Shown here piece after piece: positions 1 to 9,065 of a stretch of 64,000 nt of DNA; the stretch's first letter is position 1, and the number at the start of each line of letters is the position of its first letter. The stretch spans positions 1 through 64,000 of the forward strand of contig NZ_WTYW01000006.1 of NCBI RefSeq assembly GCF_009827635.1, given 5' to 3'. A program made the position numbers and the translations under genes. Source of the stretch: Parapontixanthobacter aurantiacus (GTDB lineage: Bacteria; Pseudomonadota; Alphaproteobacteria; Sphingomonadales; Sphingomonadaceae). A model generated the notes under the pieces. The model had not been told where the DNA came from, ran no database searches, and saw nothing but the letters and a program-made list of their open reading frames with translations.

Positions 1-61
1 CGCATTCGTTCCAAGCGCCGTCGTCCGGTTGCCCCCCGATACCGCATTCGTTCCAAGCGCC
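1..61. repeat. 19-base direct repeat inside the adhesin head
   Basis: The same 19 bases (cgcattcgttccaagcgcc) occur at 1-19 and 43-61. The 42-base period is 14 codons, matching the head repeat unit (ALGTNA on the minus strand). Such repeats are open to recombination or slippage, which can change adhesin length. Confidence 0.8.
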
Positions 62-2553
62 ACAACGTTCGCCGTCAGCGCTCGCGCACCAGAACCAATC
101 GCCAAAGCGTTGTCGCCTTGCGATATAGCACTCGCTCCATTTCCGTTGACGGCAAAATAAGCGAGTTCGCTCGCATTCGCCTGCGCCGTCGTATTAGCAG
201 CAGCGGCGAGATCGCGCGCGGTCTGGTCGATGCCCGCCCCGCCGCTGGACAGGCCGGCGATCATCGCGCTTACCTGCCCGAGCGTTGCGGCATCGCTTGC
301 AGCGACGCCATCGGCGACATTAACGAGCCGACGACGATACGTTTCGTTGCCGAAAGAGACGGTCTGCGCTTCGCTCGCCACCGAATCCGCGCCGAGTGCG
401 ACTGACCCGGAAGCGCTGCTGCTGGCATTGTATCCCAGTGCGAGCGAGGAACTGCCCGAGACGACCGCCCCCGCGCCCACCGCGATGGAATTGATGGCCG
501 AGGCGTCCGCGTTCGTGCCGAAGGCGAGGGCGTCGTTCCCCGAAGCGGCAGCCCCTCCCTGGGGCCCTCCGCCGAGTGCGACAGAGCGCATCCCGCTGGC
601 GGTCGAACCCTCGCCGATGGCAACTGCATGAGAGTTGCTCGCCGAAGTATTGCGACCGAGCGCGAGCGTACCCGTTCCGTTGGCCGAAGCGCCCGCCCCG
701 TGTGCGATCGCAAAACTGCCCACCGTGACGGCGCTCGAACCGATGGCGATATTCTCGCTGCCATTCGTGCGTGCCTCGCGACCCATTGCGAGTGCTGCAT
801 AGCCGGTGCTGCGCGCATCGGTTCCGATGGCGATGGCGTCATGGCCGTCGGTAAAGGCACCTTCCGCGTCGAGGTCGTTGCCGTCAGTCCCGATGACGAT
901 GCCGCGCGTGCCGGTCGATTGTGCGGCGCGTCCGACCGCAATTGCACCTTCCTTGTCGGCATAGGCGTAAGCGCCGAGCACAGTGGCTCCCATGCCTTCC
1001 GCCGTCGCATCGACACCGATTGCCGTAGCGCGACCCCCCGCGGCGTAACTGTCGTAACCCAGTGCGACCGATTCTCCGCCTTCGATGCCGCCGCCCCCGA
1101 TGCTGGTCGAGAAGTCGCCGGCAACGCGGCTGTCCGCTCCCAGCGCGTTCGAGTTGAGGCCGGAAACGTTCGCCTGCGCGCCGAAGGAAACGGAATTGCC
1201 GCCGACGCTCGTGGCATCGGTGCCGATGGCGATGGCGTAACTGCCGCTGGCCGAAGCGCCGATGGTGTCGACACTCGTCCCCATGATCTGCGCTGCATTG
1301 GCTTCGTTGAAGGCGCCGCCGAAACCGTCATATCCGTCGCCGCCGATGGCGATCGTGTTGTAGTCGCCTGCCAAGGCGCTAGCCCCGATCGCGACTGCCC
1401 GCTCGGCAGAGGCTCCTGCCGCTTTGCCGAAAGCGAGCGCGTCGATGCCGGTTGCCCTTGCCGCCGCGCCAGTCGAATTGATCGAGACGTAGTCGTTGCC
1501 AGCCTCGGCGAGGGCAGCGTTTAATTGCCCGACTGTCGCTGCGTCGTTGTCGTCGATCCCATGCGCGACGTTGACGAGGCGGCGTTGCGAGGTCGCATTG
1601 CCGAAGGAGACGGTGTCGGCTTCGCTCGCGACGGAACTGGAGCCGATGGCGACCGCGCGGGCGGCTTCGGCATAAACGCGGGCGTGGGCGCCCAATGCCG
1701 TGCCGAAGGACGCATCGACCGAAGCATAGGGGCCGGAAGCCAAACCGTATTCGGCAGTCACGCTGCTGCCCGTCCCGAACGCCGCGCCGAAGGCTCCGCT
1801 GGTCGTTGCGGAGCGGCCGACGGTCGTCGCATATTGGCCGGAAGCCGAGCTCGAATCGCCGATTGCGATGGCCGCTTCCCCGATCGCGCTTGCTGCCGCG
1901 ACCGAACCGTTCACCGCGACATAGTCGTTCCCGACATCGGCAAGAGCGGCGGTCAGCTGTCCGACTGTCGCGGCATCGCTCGCCGCGATCCCGGTCGCGA
2001 CATTCGTGATGCGCCGTTCGCCGCCGGAAAAGCCGACCGACACTGTGTTATTCGCAGAAGTCTGCGATCCTGCGCCGAGAGCGACGCTGTTCGTATGCGT
2101 GGCGCGGGCATCGGCACCGAGCGCGACGGAACTAATAGCGTTCGCATAGGCCCCCGTTCCGTCATTGTTGTAGTCCGCACCGATGGCGATGCTTCCCGAA
2201 CCCGACGCTTGCGCCGATCGACCGAGAGCCGCCGCATCAGCTCCGGCGACCGCGCCTGCGCCCACCGCCGTTCCATCCGTCATCGCTGTTGTGGAAATGC
2301 CGATAGCCGTGGCATTCGCGCCGGACGCAGTGGCGTAAGTTCCGCAGGCGAGCCGGTCGATATTGCCGCTTCCCGAATTCGCGCCGCCATCGGTGTCGGC
2401 CTCGGTCCCCGCCGTAACTTCGCCGTCATTGTTCGTATCGAGCAGGCAGTCGTCGGCGCGCGCCGCCGGTGCGCTCGCCAGCATTGCAACCATGGCGAAA
2501 CCCGTTGCGCCCGCCATAGCCATTGCGCGCGCGGAAATGTTCGAAATCATCAT
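1..2553 (-). CDS. Trimeric autotransporter adhesin (YadA-like), N-terminal part, runs off the window
   Basis: An open frame of 851 codons runs from an ATG-ATG pair at 2553 to base 1 without a stop, so the C-terminal stalk and membrane anchor lie outside the window. A signal peptide of about 33 residues ends in AARA. An Asp-rich stretch (DTNNDGEVTAG) follows, then many left-handed-roll head repeats of about 14 residues (SVALGA, AIAIGT, NSIAVGAGA). Three internal neck motifs ending in DAATVGQL or DAATLGQV lie near 1942-2018, 1509-1586 and 266-338, so the head is divided into segments. Proteins of this family form surface trimers that bind host, matrix or other cells; that role is inferred here. 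It is divergent from the PhoX-like gene. The Asp-rich stretch resembles a calcium-binding loop, but metal binding is a guess. Confidence 0.9.
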   Translation of the reverse strand, partial: MMISNISARAMAMAGATGFAMVAMLASAPAARADDCLLDTNNDGEVTAGTEADTDGGANSGSGNIDRLACGTYATASGANATAIGISTTAMTDGTAVGAGAVAGADAAALGRSAQASGSGSIAIGADYNNDGTGAYANAISSVALGADARATHTNSVALGAGSQTSANNTVSVGFSGGERRITNVATGIAASDAATVGQLTAALADVGNDYVAVNGSVAAASAIGEAAIAIGDSSSASGQYATTVGRSATTSGAFGAAFGTGSSVTAEYGLASGPYASVDASFGTALGAHARVYAEAARAVAIGSSSVASEADTVSFGNATSQRRLVNVAHGIDDNDAATVGQLNAALAEAGNDYVSINSTGAAARATGIDALAFGKAAGASAERAVAIGASALAGDYNTIAIGGDGYDGFGGAFNEANAAQIMGTSVDTIGASASGSYAIAIGTDATSVGGNSVSFGAQANVSGLNSNALGADSRVAGDFSTSIGGGGIEGGESVALGYDSYAAGGRATAIGVDATAEGMGATVLGAYAYADKEGAIAVGRAAQSTGTRGIVIGTDGNDLDAEGAFTDGHDAIAIGTDARSTGYAALAMGREARTNGSENIAIGSSAVTVGSFAIAHGAGASANGTGTLALGRNTSASNSHAVAIGEGSTASGMRSVALGGGPQGGAAASGNDALAFGTNADASAINSIAVGAGAVVSGSSSLALGYNASSSASGSVALGADSVASEAQTVSFGNETYRRRLVNVADGVAASDAATLGQVSAMIAGLSSGGAGIDQTARDLAAAANTTAQANASELAYFAVNGNGASAISQGDNALAIGSGARALTANVVALGTNAVSGGNRTTALGTNA

Positions 2554-2789
2554 GTTGGAGCGACCCTTTGTGAGTGGAGAGAGCCGGAAAGGCCGTCCCG
2601 AAACGGGAAAGGCATAGCCGTCACGTGGTTAAGGAGCGGTAATCGAACGGGTCGGTCGGAAGGGTAGCCTATTGCCTCGCCTGTTCGATTGTCATCGAAA
2701 ATTCATGCTTCGCAGCCTATTGCGAAATCGTCCGCCGACGACGGCACGGCGCCCCATGTTTCGGTGCGCCCCACTTTCGAGAGATCACT

Positions 2790-4127
2790 ATGACCCGTTC
2801 CCTGCCATCGCTTCCCCAATCGCGGCGGCGCTTCCTCGGCGCGACCAGCAGCGCCTTTGCAGCCCTCGTCGCGAGCGGCTGCTCCGTCTCGCCGCGGATC
2901 GCCAATGCGAGCACGCCCAGCGGCTACGGTCCGCTTCGCCCCGACCCTGCCGGGCTGCTCGACCTGCCCGAAGGCTTCTCCTATCGGGTCATCTCGAGCC
3001 TCGGCGACGCAATGAATGACGGCTTCACCGTGCCGAACAAGGCGGACGGGATGGGCTGTTTTGATATCGGCGGCGGGAAGATCGCACTGGTGCGCAATCA
3101 CGAACTCATCACGACCGACGAGGCCGGGGGCGCAATCCCAGCCGGCTTCGATAGCCGCGAGGGCAAGGTCCTGCCCGGCGGCACGACGACGCTGGTGCTC
3201 GATGCCGATACCCTGGCGGTCGAGCGGCAGTATCGCTCGCTCGCCGGGACCATCCGCAACTGTTCGGGCGGCGTGACGCCGTGGGGCAGCTGGCTCACTT
3301 GCGAAGAAGCCCCCGTCCGGCCCGGACAGCGCTACGGCGAGGGGATCGGCAAGGATCATGGCTGGGTATTCGAGGTTCCCGCGGCGGCAAATACGCTCGT
3401 CAATCCCGAGCCGCTGCGCGCCATGGGCCGCTTCAACCACGAGGCGGCTGCCGTCGATCCGGCGACGGGCATCGTTTACGAGACCGAAGACCGCGACGAT
3501 TCCATGCTCTATCGCTTCATTCCGAACGTCCCGGGGCAACTGGCGCGCGGTGGCCGGTTGCAGGCGCTCGCGCTGGTCGACGGCCTTCAGGATTCGCGCA
3601 ACTGGGACGCGCTGTCGATGCGCCTCGCCAAGCGATACGAGGCACGCTGGATCGACCTCGACGATGTCGAAAGTCCCGAGGACGACCTGCGCCAGCGTGC
3701 GGCCGCGAAGGGCGGCCTGAAGATCGCGCGCGGAGAGGGCATCCATCTGGGAGACGGCGATTTCTACTTCTGCGCGACCAGCGGCGGCGCAGCGAAGCTC
3801 GGCCAGATCTTCCGGCTGGTTCCCGGTCGTGACGGTGCGCCGGACACGCTCGAACTGTTCTTCGAATCGACCGATCCCGAGCAGTTCAACTACGGCGACA
3901 ATCTGACCGTGGCCCCCAATGGCGACCTTATCGTGTGCGAGGACCAGTATACCGAAACGGTGTCGAACCATTTGCGGGGCATCACGCCGCAGGGGCAGGC
4001 CTATCCGCTCGCGCTGCTTCGCCTTCAGACGGAGCCGGCGGGTGCGTGTTTCTCACCCGACGGACGCACGCTGTTCGTCAACGCCTACAGCCCGGCGCGG
4101 ACGCTGGCGATAACCGGGCCGTGGTAA
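2790..4127 (+). CDS. PhoX-type (DUF839) phosphatase-like protein, Tat-exported
   Basis: The 445-residue product opens with a twin-arginine signal (SRRRFLG at about residues 11-17), followed by a hydrophobic stretch and ASGC, so it may be a Tat-exported lipoprotein. The body matches the PhoX/DUF839 beta-propeller family, with conserved pieces such as NHELITTDEAG, a GG-V-TPWGSWLTCEE stretch, FNHEAAAVDP and NLTVAPNGDLIVCED near the C-terminus. PhoX enzymes are calcium/iron-dependent phosphomonoesterases of the cell envelope that release phosphate. At 445 residues this is shorter than classical PhoX of 600 or more, so it may be a divergent branch and its substrate is not known. No Pho box was recognised upstream. 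Confidence 0.85.
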   Translation: MTRSLPSLPQSRRRFLGATSSAFAALVASGCSVSPRIANASTPSGYGPLRPDPAGLLDLPEGFSYRVISSLGDAMNDGFTVPNKADGMGCFDIGGGKIALVRNHELITTDEAGGAIPAGFDSREGKVLPGGTTTLVLDADTLAVERQYRSLAGTIRNCSGGVTPWGSWLTCEEAPVRPGQRYGEGIGKDHGWVFEVPAAANTLVNPEPLRAMGRFNHEAAAVDPATGIVYETEDRDDSMLYRFIPNVPGQLARGGRLQALALVDGLQDSRNWDALSMRLAKRYEARWIDLDDVESPEDDLRQRAAAKGGLKIARGEGIHLGDGDFYFCATSGGAAKLGQIFRLVPGRDGAPDTLELFFESTDPEQFNYGDNLTVAPNGDLIVCEDQYTETVSNHLRGITPQGQAYPLALLRLQTEPAGACFSPDGRTLFVNAYSPARTLAITGPW

Positions 4128-4140
4128 CCGACGCAGCCAC

Positions 4141-4707
4141 TTGAGCCTTTATCCGCAAACGTTCGCGCCGACTCTCGCAATGGCGCTCGTCGTCGGCGGA
4201 CTGATTGTTTTCGGATCGCGCGCGGAACGCCTGGCGAGCGGTCTGGGAAGGAGCCTCGGTAAATCCCTTCCGTTTGTCGCAAGTCTGCTTGCGGCTGCGA
4301 TCGTCTCTGCGTCGAGCGCCACGCTCGGTCATCTCGCCCTTCGCGCGTTCTCAGGCGAACTGTTGCTCGTGCTGACGGCAGGCGCGCTGTTCCTGGCCGG
4401 TATCCGCCTTCTCATCTGGAGCGAACAGCGCCTTCCGGCGGAACCGACACGGTCGCTCGGCGCGGCGACACTTGCTTTGAGCGGACTCCTCGTATTCGAT
4501 GCCGCTCCGCTCGTGTTGTTCGCTCTCACGATGATGACCGGGCAGCCGGTCGCGATCGCGATTGGCGGGATGCTCGGAATCGCGGCAGGCATCGCGCTTT
4601 CGAGGCCCATAGCGGCAAAGGATCGAGTACGAATTCGCTATCGTTTCGCCCTCGCTCCGGTGCTCTTCGCGAGCGTAGCGGCGGCGATCACTGCCTTCCC
4701 GGCTTAG
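4141..4707 (+). CDS. Small integral membrane protein, unknown function
   Basis: The 188-residue product has about six hydrophobic segments (near residues 10-26, 40-65, 72-90, 105-140, 145-155 and 168-186) and few soluble residues. I recognise no family motif; the size and layout recall TMEM165/GDT1-like (UPF0016) proteins, but their signature E-x-G-D-(K/R) is not seen. It begins with TTG 13 bases after the PhoX-like stop codon, so the two are probably co-transcribed. An alternative in-frame ATG lies at 4180. Confidence 0.6.
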   Translation: MSLYPQTFAPTLAMALVVGGLIVFGSRAERLASGLGRSLGKSLPFVASLLAAAIVSASSATLGHLALRAFSGELLLVLTAGALFLAGIRLLIWSEQRLPAEPTRSLGAATLALSGLLVFDAAPLVLFALTMMTGQPVAIAIGGMLGIAAGIALSRPIAAKDRVRIRYRFALAPVLFASVAAAITAFPA

Positions 4708-4839
4708 TCTTCACCCGCCCTAAGCGAGGGGAAACCTTCAATTACAGTAATCGGCTTATTGCGCGCGCTTGCGGGAAACCGCGCACCTGTTTCTTCGTTG
4801 ATTTACCAGACACGCAAATGTGAGAAATCAGGAGAAAAT

Positions 4840-5301
4840 ATGACCCAGACCGGGGATAATTCGAAGACCGCCTTGGTGAAGGAACTGAACGGCCTGCTGG
4901 CCGACCACTTCGCCTTGTATATCAAGACCAAGAACTTTCACTGGCACGTTGCCGGGCCGCGTTTCCGCGACCTTCATCTGCTGTTCGACGAGCAGGCGAT
5001 CGAAATTCGCGACCAGATCGATGCGATCGGCGAGCGGGTTCGCAAGATCGGCCACGATACGTTGACGTCAGTCGGTGCGGTTGCACAACATACGCAGGTG
5101 AAGGATCAGGACGACACCGCTCTCGAACCCGATACGATGGTCGCCGAACTCCGCGACGACAATGCTCGTATGGTCGAGCGGCTGAAGGGGATGAAGCCCT
5201 TGGCGGAGAATGCGGGCGACAATGCGACTGACGGATTGCTCGACGAATGGACCGACATGGCCGAAGAACGCGTGTGGTTCTTGTCGCAGACTTTGAAGTA
5301 G
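4840..5301 (+). CDS. dps: Dps family DNA-protecting ferritin-like protein
   Basis: The product is 153 residues, the normal Dps length. Dps dodecamers oxidise and store iron and bind DNA to protect it under oxidative stress or starvation. Ferroxidase-site residues fit the family pattern: His34 in KNFHWHV, His46 and Asp50 in DLHLLFDEQ, and Asp61 and Glu65 with the spacing of the E. coli Asp78/Glu82 pair. The ATG at 4840 is chosen over an upstream in-frame start because AGGAGA precedes it at good spacing. The gene appears monocistronic, with 132 bases upstream that may hold its promoter. Confidence 0.93.
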   Translation: MTQTGDNSKTALVKELNGLLADHFALYIKTKNFHWHVAGPRFRDLHLLFDEQAIEIRDQIDAIGERVRKIGHDTLTSVGAVAQHTQVKDQDDTALEPDTMVAELRDDNARMVERLKGMKPLAENAGDNATDGLLDEWTDMAEERVWFLSQTLK

Positions 5302-5340
5302 AAGCGAATTGAGCGTAGGCTTCGCCGCATGAAGGAAGAC

Positions 5341-5988
5341 ATGACGGCGAAACCGACGATGATGGACGGAGCCGACGATGCGGTGATCGCATCGTGGCTC
5401 CATTCCTTTTTGTTCGACAGGCTGGCGCAGACGAGAGAGCCTGTTGCCATCTCTCTCCCCGGCGGATCGACGCCGTTTCCCGTCCTCGAACAGCTGATCG
5501 CGCACGATCGTGATCTGCCCGCCGATGAGCGGCTCGATTTTGCGCGCCTTAATATCTGGCCGGGCGACGACCGGATCGTCGAGGAAAGCCATCCCGCCAG
5601 CAATACGGGCAAGCTTCGCGAACTCTTCGAACCTGTCGGAGCGCATGTCGTGACCTTGTCGATCATGGAAAAGGTTCCGCACTTCGCGCTGGTCTGGCTG
5701 GGCATGGGCGCGGACGGCCATATCGCCTCGCTCTTTCCCAATACCGACCCGCAGGCCGACGATCCGCAGAAAGTGAGGCAGCTGACGCCCGACCCGCTTC
5801 CTCGCGAAGCGCCGTTCGACCGCGTCACGCTGACGATCCCCGCGCTACTCGACAGCGAGCAGATCGTCTTCGTCATCCGCGGCGAGGACAAACGAAACGT
5901 GTTCGAAGAAGCGGCGCGGGGCGCGAACGACCTGCCCGTCGCCAGGCTGCTGGCGGCGGCACGGCAGCCCGTCACCTGCTTCGCGTGA
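5341..5988 (+). CDS. pgl: 6-phosphogluconolactonase
   Basis: The product hydrolyses 6-phosphogluconolactone to 6-phosphogluconate in the oxidative pentose phosphate or Entner-Doudoroff route. Family motifs are visible: the substrate-binding SLPGGSTP near the N-terminus, LNIWPGDDRIV in the position of the usual W-x-D-E-R loop, and GMGADGHIASLFP, which carries the catalytic His region. The length of 215 residues is normal. The ATG at 5341 is preferred because AAGGA lies just before it; an upstream in-frame ATG at 5329 is possible. It overlaps the Nudix gene by four bases (GTGA), so the two are translationally coupled. Confidence 0.92.
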   Translation: MTAKPTMMDGADDAVIASWLHSFLFDRLAQTREPVAISLPGGSTPFPVLEQLIAHDRDLPADERLDFARLNIWPGDDRIVEESHPASNTGKLRELFEPVGAHVVTLSIMEKVPHFALVWLGMGADGHIASLFPNTDPQADDPQKVRQLTPDPLPREAPFDRVTLTIPALLDSEQIVFVIRGEDKRNVFEEAARGANDLPVARLLAAARQPVTCFA

Positions 5989-6494
5989 GGACCGCCCTTC
6001 TTCCGCGACCTCTTCATCGGTTGGCGCTGCGCCTCGCCCATCCGCTCCGCATCATGCTCTTCCGTTTCACGCAGCCGCATCTACGCAGCGTGCACGTGAT
6101 CGGAACGACGCCAGAGGGTAAACTGCTGCTCATCCGCCAGAGTTATGGCGCGGGGCACTGGACCCTGCCGGGCGGCGGAATGCGCAAGGACGAGGAAGCC
6201 GAAGCCGCGGCGCGGCGTGAGCTACGCGAGGAAACAGGCTGCGAACCGGCGCGGCTGGCGCATGTCGCAACCTTCGCGGAAGAGGTTCTCGGCACGGAGA
6301 GCACGGCACATCTCTATACCGCCACCCTGTCCGACATGCCGCGTGTCGATTGTCGCGAGGTGATCGAGGCACGCTTCTTTCCCACCCATTCGCTGCCCGA
6401 ACCGCTCAGCGCACAGGCGCGTAAACGGCTCGAATTGTGGCGCGACTGGCAAAAGGGGGTCGGCGCGATGAAGGGCAGTGCGCTGCCATCTTGA
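5985..6494 (+). CDS. Nudix hydrolase
   Basis: The 169-residue protein carries a Nudix box at about residues 60-82 (GGGMRKDEEAEAA then RRELREETGCE), which has the metal-binding Glu residues of the family. Nudix enzymes cleave nucleoside diphosphates linked to another group; the substrate cannot be read from sequence. The first 25 residues are basic and hydrophobic and may not be structured. It starts with GTG within the stop codon of pgl, so it is co-expressed with it. Confidence 0.87.
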   Translation: MRTALLPRPLHRLALRLAHPLRIMLFRFTQPHLRSVHVIGTTPEGKLLLIRQSYGAGHWTLPGGGMRKDEEAEAAARRELREETGCEPARLAHVATFAEEVLGTESTAHLYTATLSDMPRVDCREVIEARFFPTHSLPEPLSAQARKRLELWRDWQKGVGAMKGSALPS

Positions 6495-6512
6495 GGGAGC
6501 GTCCGGCTCGAT

Positions 6513-7679
6513 CTAGAACAATGTGAGCTGCGCTGCTTCCGAACGCGGTTTCTTCTTCGGCACACCTTCCAGCTTCGACAGGGTAAGACCCATCAGCCGG
6601 ATGGGGAGGGGGAGGGGCAGCATCTCGCCCAGCAATTCGTGCCCGATCTGCGCGAATTCCTCCTTTCCCGCGACCGCGCGATTGAGCGTCTTCGCATGGC
6701 TCGAAATCCGAAAGTCGTTATATTTCAGTTTCAGGGTGACGGTGCGGCCGCGCGCCTTGTTGTGCTCGATCCTTGCCCACACGATATCCACAATGTTGTC
6801 CAGCGTCTCGCGCAGGCGGGGCGCGGCGGAAATGTCCTCGCTGAAGGTGCGCTCCCCGCCCACCGACTTGCGGATGCGGTTGGAGCGGACGGGGCGGTCG
6901 TCGATGCCGCGCGCCGCGCGGTAGAGGTATTCCGCAAAGCTGCCGAAATTGGCCCTTAAAAACGCCATGTCGCGGGCCGCCAGATCGGCGCCGGTCTCGA
7001 TACCGAGGCGCGTCATCTTCTCCTCGCCCTTGGGTCCGATGCCGTGAAAGCGGCGGATCGGCAGGGACTGGACGAAAGCGGCTCCTTCGCCCGGTTTGAT
7101 GACGCAAATGCCGTCCGGCTTGTTCTGGTCGCTGGCGAGCTTGGCGAGGAACTTGTTGTAGCTCACTCCGGCGCTAGCCGTGAGGCGCGTTTCCTCGCGG
7201 ATGGAGCGGCGGATGGCCTGCGCGATGCGGGTCGCCGAGCCGAGGCCGTGGCGGTCCTCGGTCACGTCGAGATACGCCTCGTCGAGCGACAGCGGTTCGA
7301 CGAGATCGGTATGATGGCGAAATATTTCGCGGATCTGCTGGCTCACCTCGCGATAGACGTCGAAGCGCGACTTGCAGAAGACGAGGTCGGGACACAGCCG
7401 CTTTGCAGTGACGGAGGGCATCGCCGAGCGCACGCCGAAGCGCCGCGCTTCGTAACTTGCTGCCGCGACCACGCCGCGCCCCGACGACCCGCCGACTGCG
7501 ACGGGCTTGCCACGTAATTCTGGGTGGTCGCGCTGCTCGACGCTGGCGAAGAAGGCATCCATGTCGATATGGATGATCTTGCGGGTCGTCCCGGCTTCGG
7601 TATCGCTCGCCTCGACATCGTTGAAGGACGTTTCGGTGCCATTGTGCGCATCGTCGTCTGAGGGGTCGAAATCGTCCAC
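6513..7679 (-). CDS. dinB: DNA polymerase IV (Y-family translesion polymerase)
   Basis: The 388-residue product has the Y-family palm motifs: IIHIDMDAFFASVEQRD near residue 35 and LSLDEAYLDVTE near residue 125, giving the catalytic acidic residues. A helix-hairpin-helix region (GIGPKGEEKMTRLGI) and the little-finger domain follow. The C-terminus ends in QLTLF, a beta-clamp binding motif. The role is error-prone bypass of DNA lesions. The GTG start at 7679 gives an acidic N-terminal extension of about 33 residues before the catalytic domain; a shorter form cannot be ruled out. It is convergent with the Nudix gene, 18 bases apart. Confidence 0.93.
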   Translation of the reverse strand: MDDFDPSDDDAHNGTETSFNDVEASDTEAGTTRKIIHIDMDAFFASVEQRDHPELRGKPVAVGGSSGRGVVAAASYEARRFGVRSAMPSVTAKRLCPDLVFCKSRFDVYREVSQQIREIFRHHTDLVEPLSLDEAYLDVTEDRHGLGSATRIAQAIRRSIREETRLTASAGVSYNKFLAKLASDQNKPDGICVIKPGEGAAFVQSLPIRRFHGIGPKGEEKMTRLGIETGADLAARDMAFLRANFGSFAEYLYRAARGIDDRPVRSNRIRKSVGGERTFSEDISAAPRLRETLDNIVDIVWARIEHNKARGRTVTLKLKYNDFRISSHAKTLNRAVAGKEEFAQIGHELLGEMLPLPLPIRLMGLTLSKLEGVPKKKPRSEAAQLTLF

Positions 7680-7805
7680 GATCGTTCCGATATAGCGGGT
7701 CTTGCCAGTGGTGGAACCGTTCCTCTGCCGGAACGCTCAACCCTGTAAACCGAATGCGCCGGTGGCCTGAAAGCGGCTTCTACCGGCGCCTTTCAAGGAA
7801 AACCG

Positions 7806-9047
7806 ATGGATACCGCCGCCTCGATCAGCGAACGCACAGCGCCGGGCGAACGCGAACTGATCGTCATGATGGCGGCCCTCATGAGCCTTCAGGCGTTCGG
7901 GATCGACGCTATGCTGCCCGCGCTCGGCGCGATGGCGGCGGATTTCGCGATCGACGGCAATTCGCGCCAGCTCGTCGTCGCCGCCTATCTGCTGGGTTCG
8001 GGCCTCGGCGCGCTGTTTCCCGGGGCTTTCGCCGACCGGTTCGGACGCCGCCCGCTCCTGTTCTTCGGACTGACCTTCTATATCGGGATGTCGCTCGCCT
8101 GCGCGTTCGTGACCAGCTTTCCGCTGCTCGTCGGGCTGAGAGCGGTGCAGGGGATCGGCTGCGCTGCGCTGACGGTCGTGCCTGCTGCCATCGTGCGCGA
8201 CCAAGTGGGCGGGGACCGCATGGCCCGGCTGATGAGCCTCATCATGATGACCTTCCTCGCCGTGCCGCTGCTCGCTCCCTTCGTCGGCCAGGCGATCCTG
8301 CTGGTGGCCGAATGGCGCTGGATCTTCGGGGCGATGGCGCTTCAGGGAGGAGCGATCGCCTGCTGGATCTATCTGCGTCTTCCCGAAACGCTGGGGCACG
8401 ACAACCGCCAGGCGATCCATGTTCGCTCCATCTTGCGCAACATGAAGACTGCCGTTACGACCCGCAGCGCCATCGGCTACACGCTCGGCAGCGCGCTCAT
8501 CTTCGGCTCGCTGTTCGGCTTCATCAACAGCGCGCAGCAACTCATCGGCGAGACCTTCGGCGTGGGCGACATCTTCCCCTTCGTCTTCGGTGCGATGGTG
8601 AGCGGCATGGTGTTCGCCAATTTCGTGAACAGCCGCATCGTCGAGAAGTTCGGCGCGCGCCGGGTCAGCCATCTCGCCTTGCTACTGTTCATCATCGTGA
8701 GCGGCCTCCAGCTGCTGTCCTCAAGCCAGGCGGACCAGCCCTTATGGCAGTTCGCGCCCCTGATGGCGGTCAATCTCGGGCTGCTGGGATTCATCGGCGC
8801 GAATTTCAGTTCGATCGCGATGCAGCCCTTCTTCCATATCGCGGGTTCGGCATCCTCGGCGCAGACGTTCCTCAGGATGTCGACCGGAGCCATCCTCGGC
8901 GGCGCGATCGGTCAGTCCTTCGACGGGACGGCGCGCCCCTTCGCGATGTCGCTGGTAATCTGCGCGATCCTGTCGCTGTTCCTCGTCCTGTTCAGCGAGA
9001 ACGGTCGCCTGTTTCGGCGCCCTAACCAGCCGGTCGATCAGGCCTGA
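7806..9047 (+). CDS. MFS drug efflux transporter, Bcr/CflA type
   Basis: The 413-residue protein has 12 predicted membrane helices and the MFS loop motif after helix 2 (GAFADRFGRRPLLFFG). The sequence around helix 4 (LRAVQGIGCAALTVVP) is typical of the Bcr/CflA proton-antiport family, which exports bicyclomycin, chloramphenicol and other compounds. The ATG at 7806 follows AAGGAA. It stands alone, convergent with crtB with only 18 bases between the stops. The substrate is unknown. Confidence 0.88.
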   Translation: MDTAASISERTAPGERELIVMMAALMSLQAFGIDAMLPALGAMAADFAIDGNSRQLVVAAYLLGSGLGALFPGAFADRFGRRPLLFFGLTFYIGMSLACAFVTSFPLLVGLRAVQGIGCAALTVVPAAIVRDQVGGDRMARLMSLIMMTFLAVPLLAPFVGQAILLVAEWRWIFGAMALQGGAIACWIYLRLPETLGHDNRQAIHVRSILRNMKTAVTTRSAIGYTLGSALIFGSLFGFINSAQQLIGETFGVGDIFPFVFGAMVSGMVFANFVNSRIVEKFGARRVSHLALLLFIIVSGLQLLSSSQADQPLWQFAPLMAVNLGLLGFIGANFSSIAMQPFFHIAGSASSAQTFLRMSTGAILGGAIGQSFDGTARPFAMSLVICAILSLFLVLFSENGRLFRRPNQPVDQA

Positions 9048-9065
9048 CCGGAAAGCCGCGGCACG

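Noticed and set aside
270-1331. A long open frame of 353 codons on the minus strand in another phase within the adhesin gene
   Set aside because: Its composition (Arg, Ser, Pro-rich) is that of a phase shift of the repetitive adhesin; the frame from 2553 has the signal peptide and head repeats.
2703-3971. A 422-codon frame antisense to the PhoX-like gene
   Set aside because: It is a mirror frame in high-GC DNA with no recognisable domain, while the plus-strand frame has a Tat signal and family motifs.
7737-8672. A 311-codon frame antisense to the drug efflux gene
   Set aside because: Rich in His, Asp, Glu and Arg, as expected for the reverse of a membrane-protein gene; no homology recognised.
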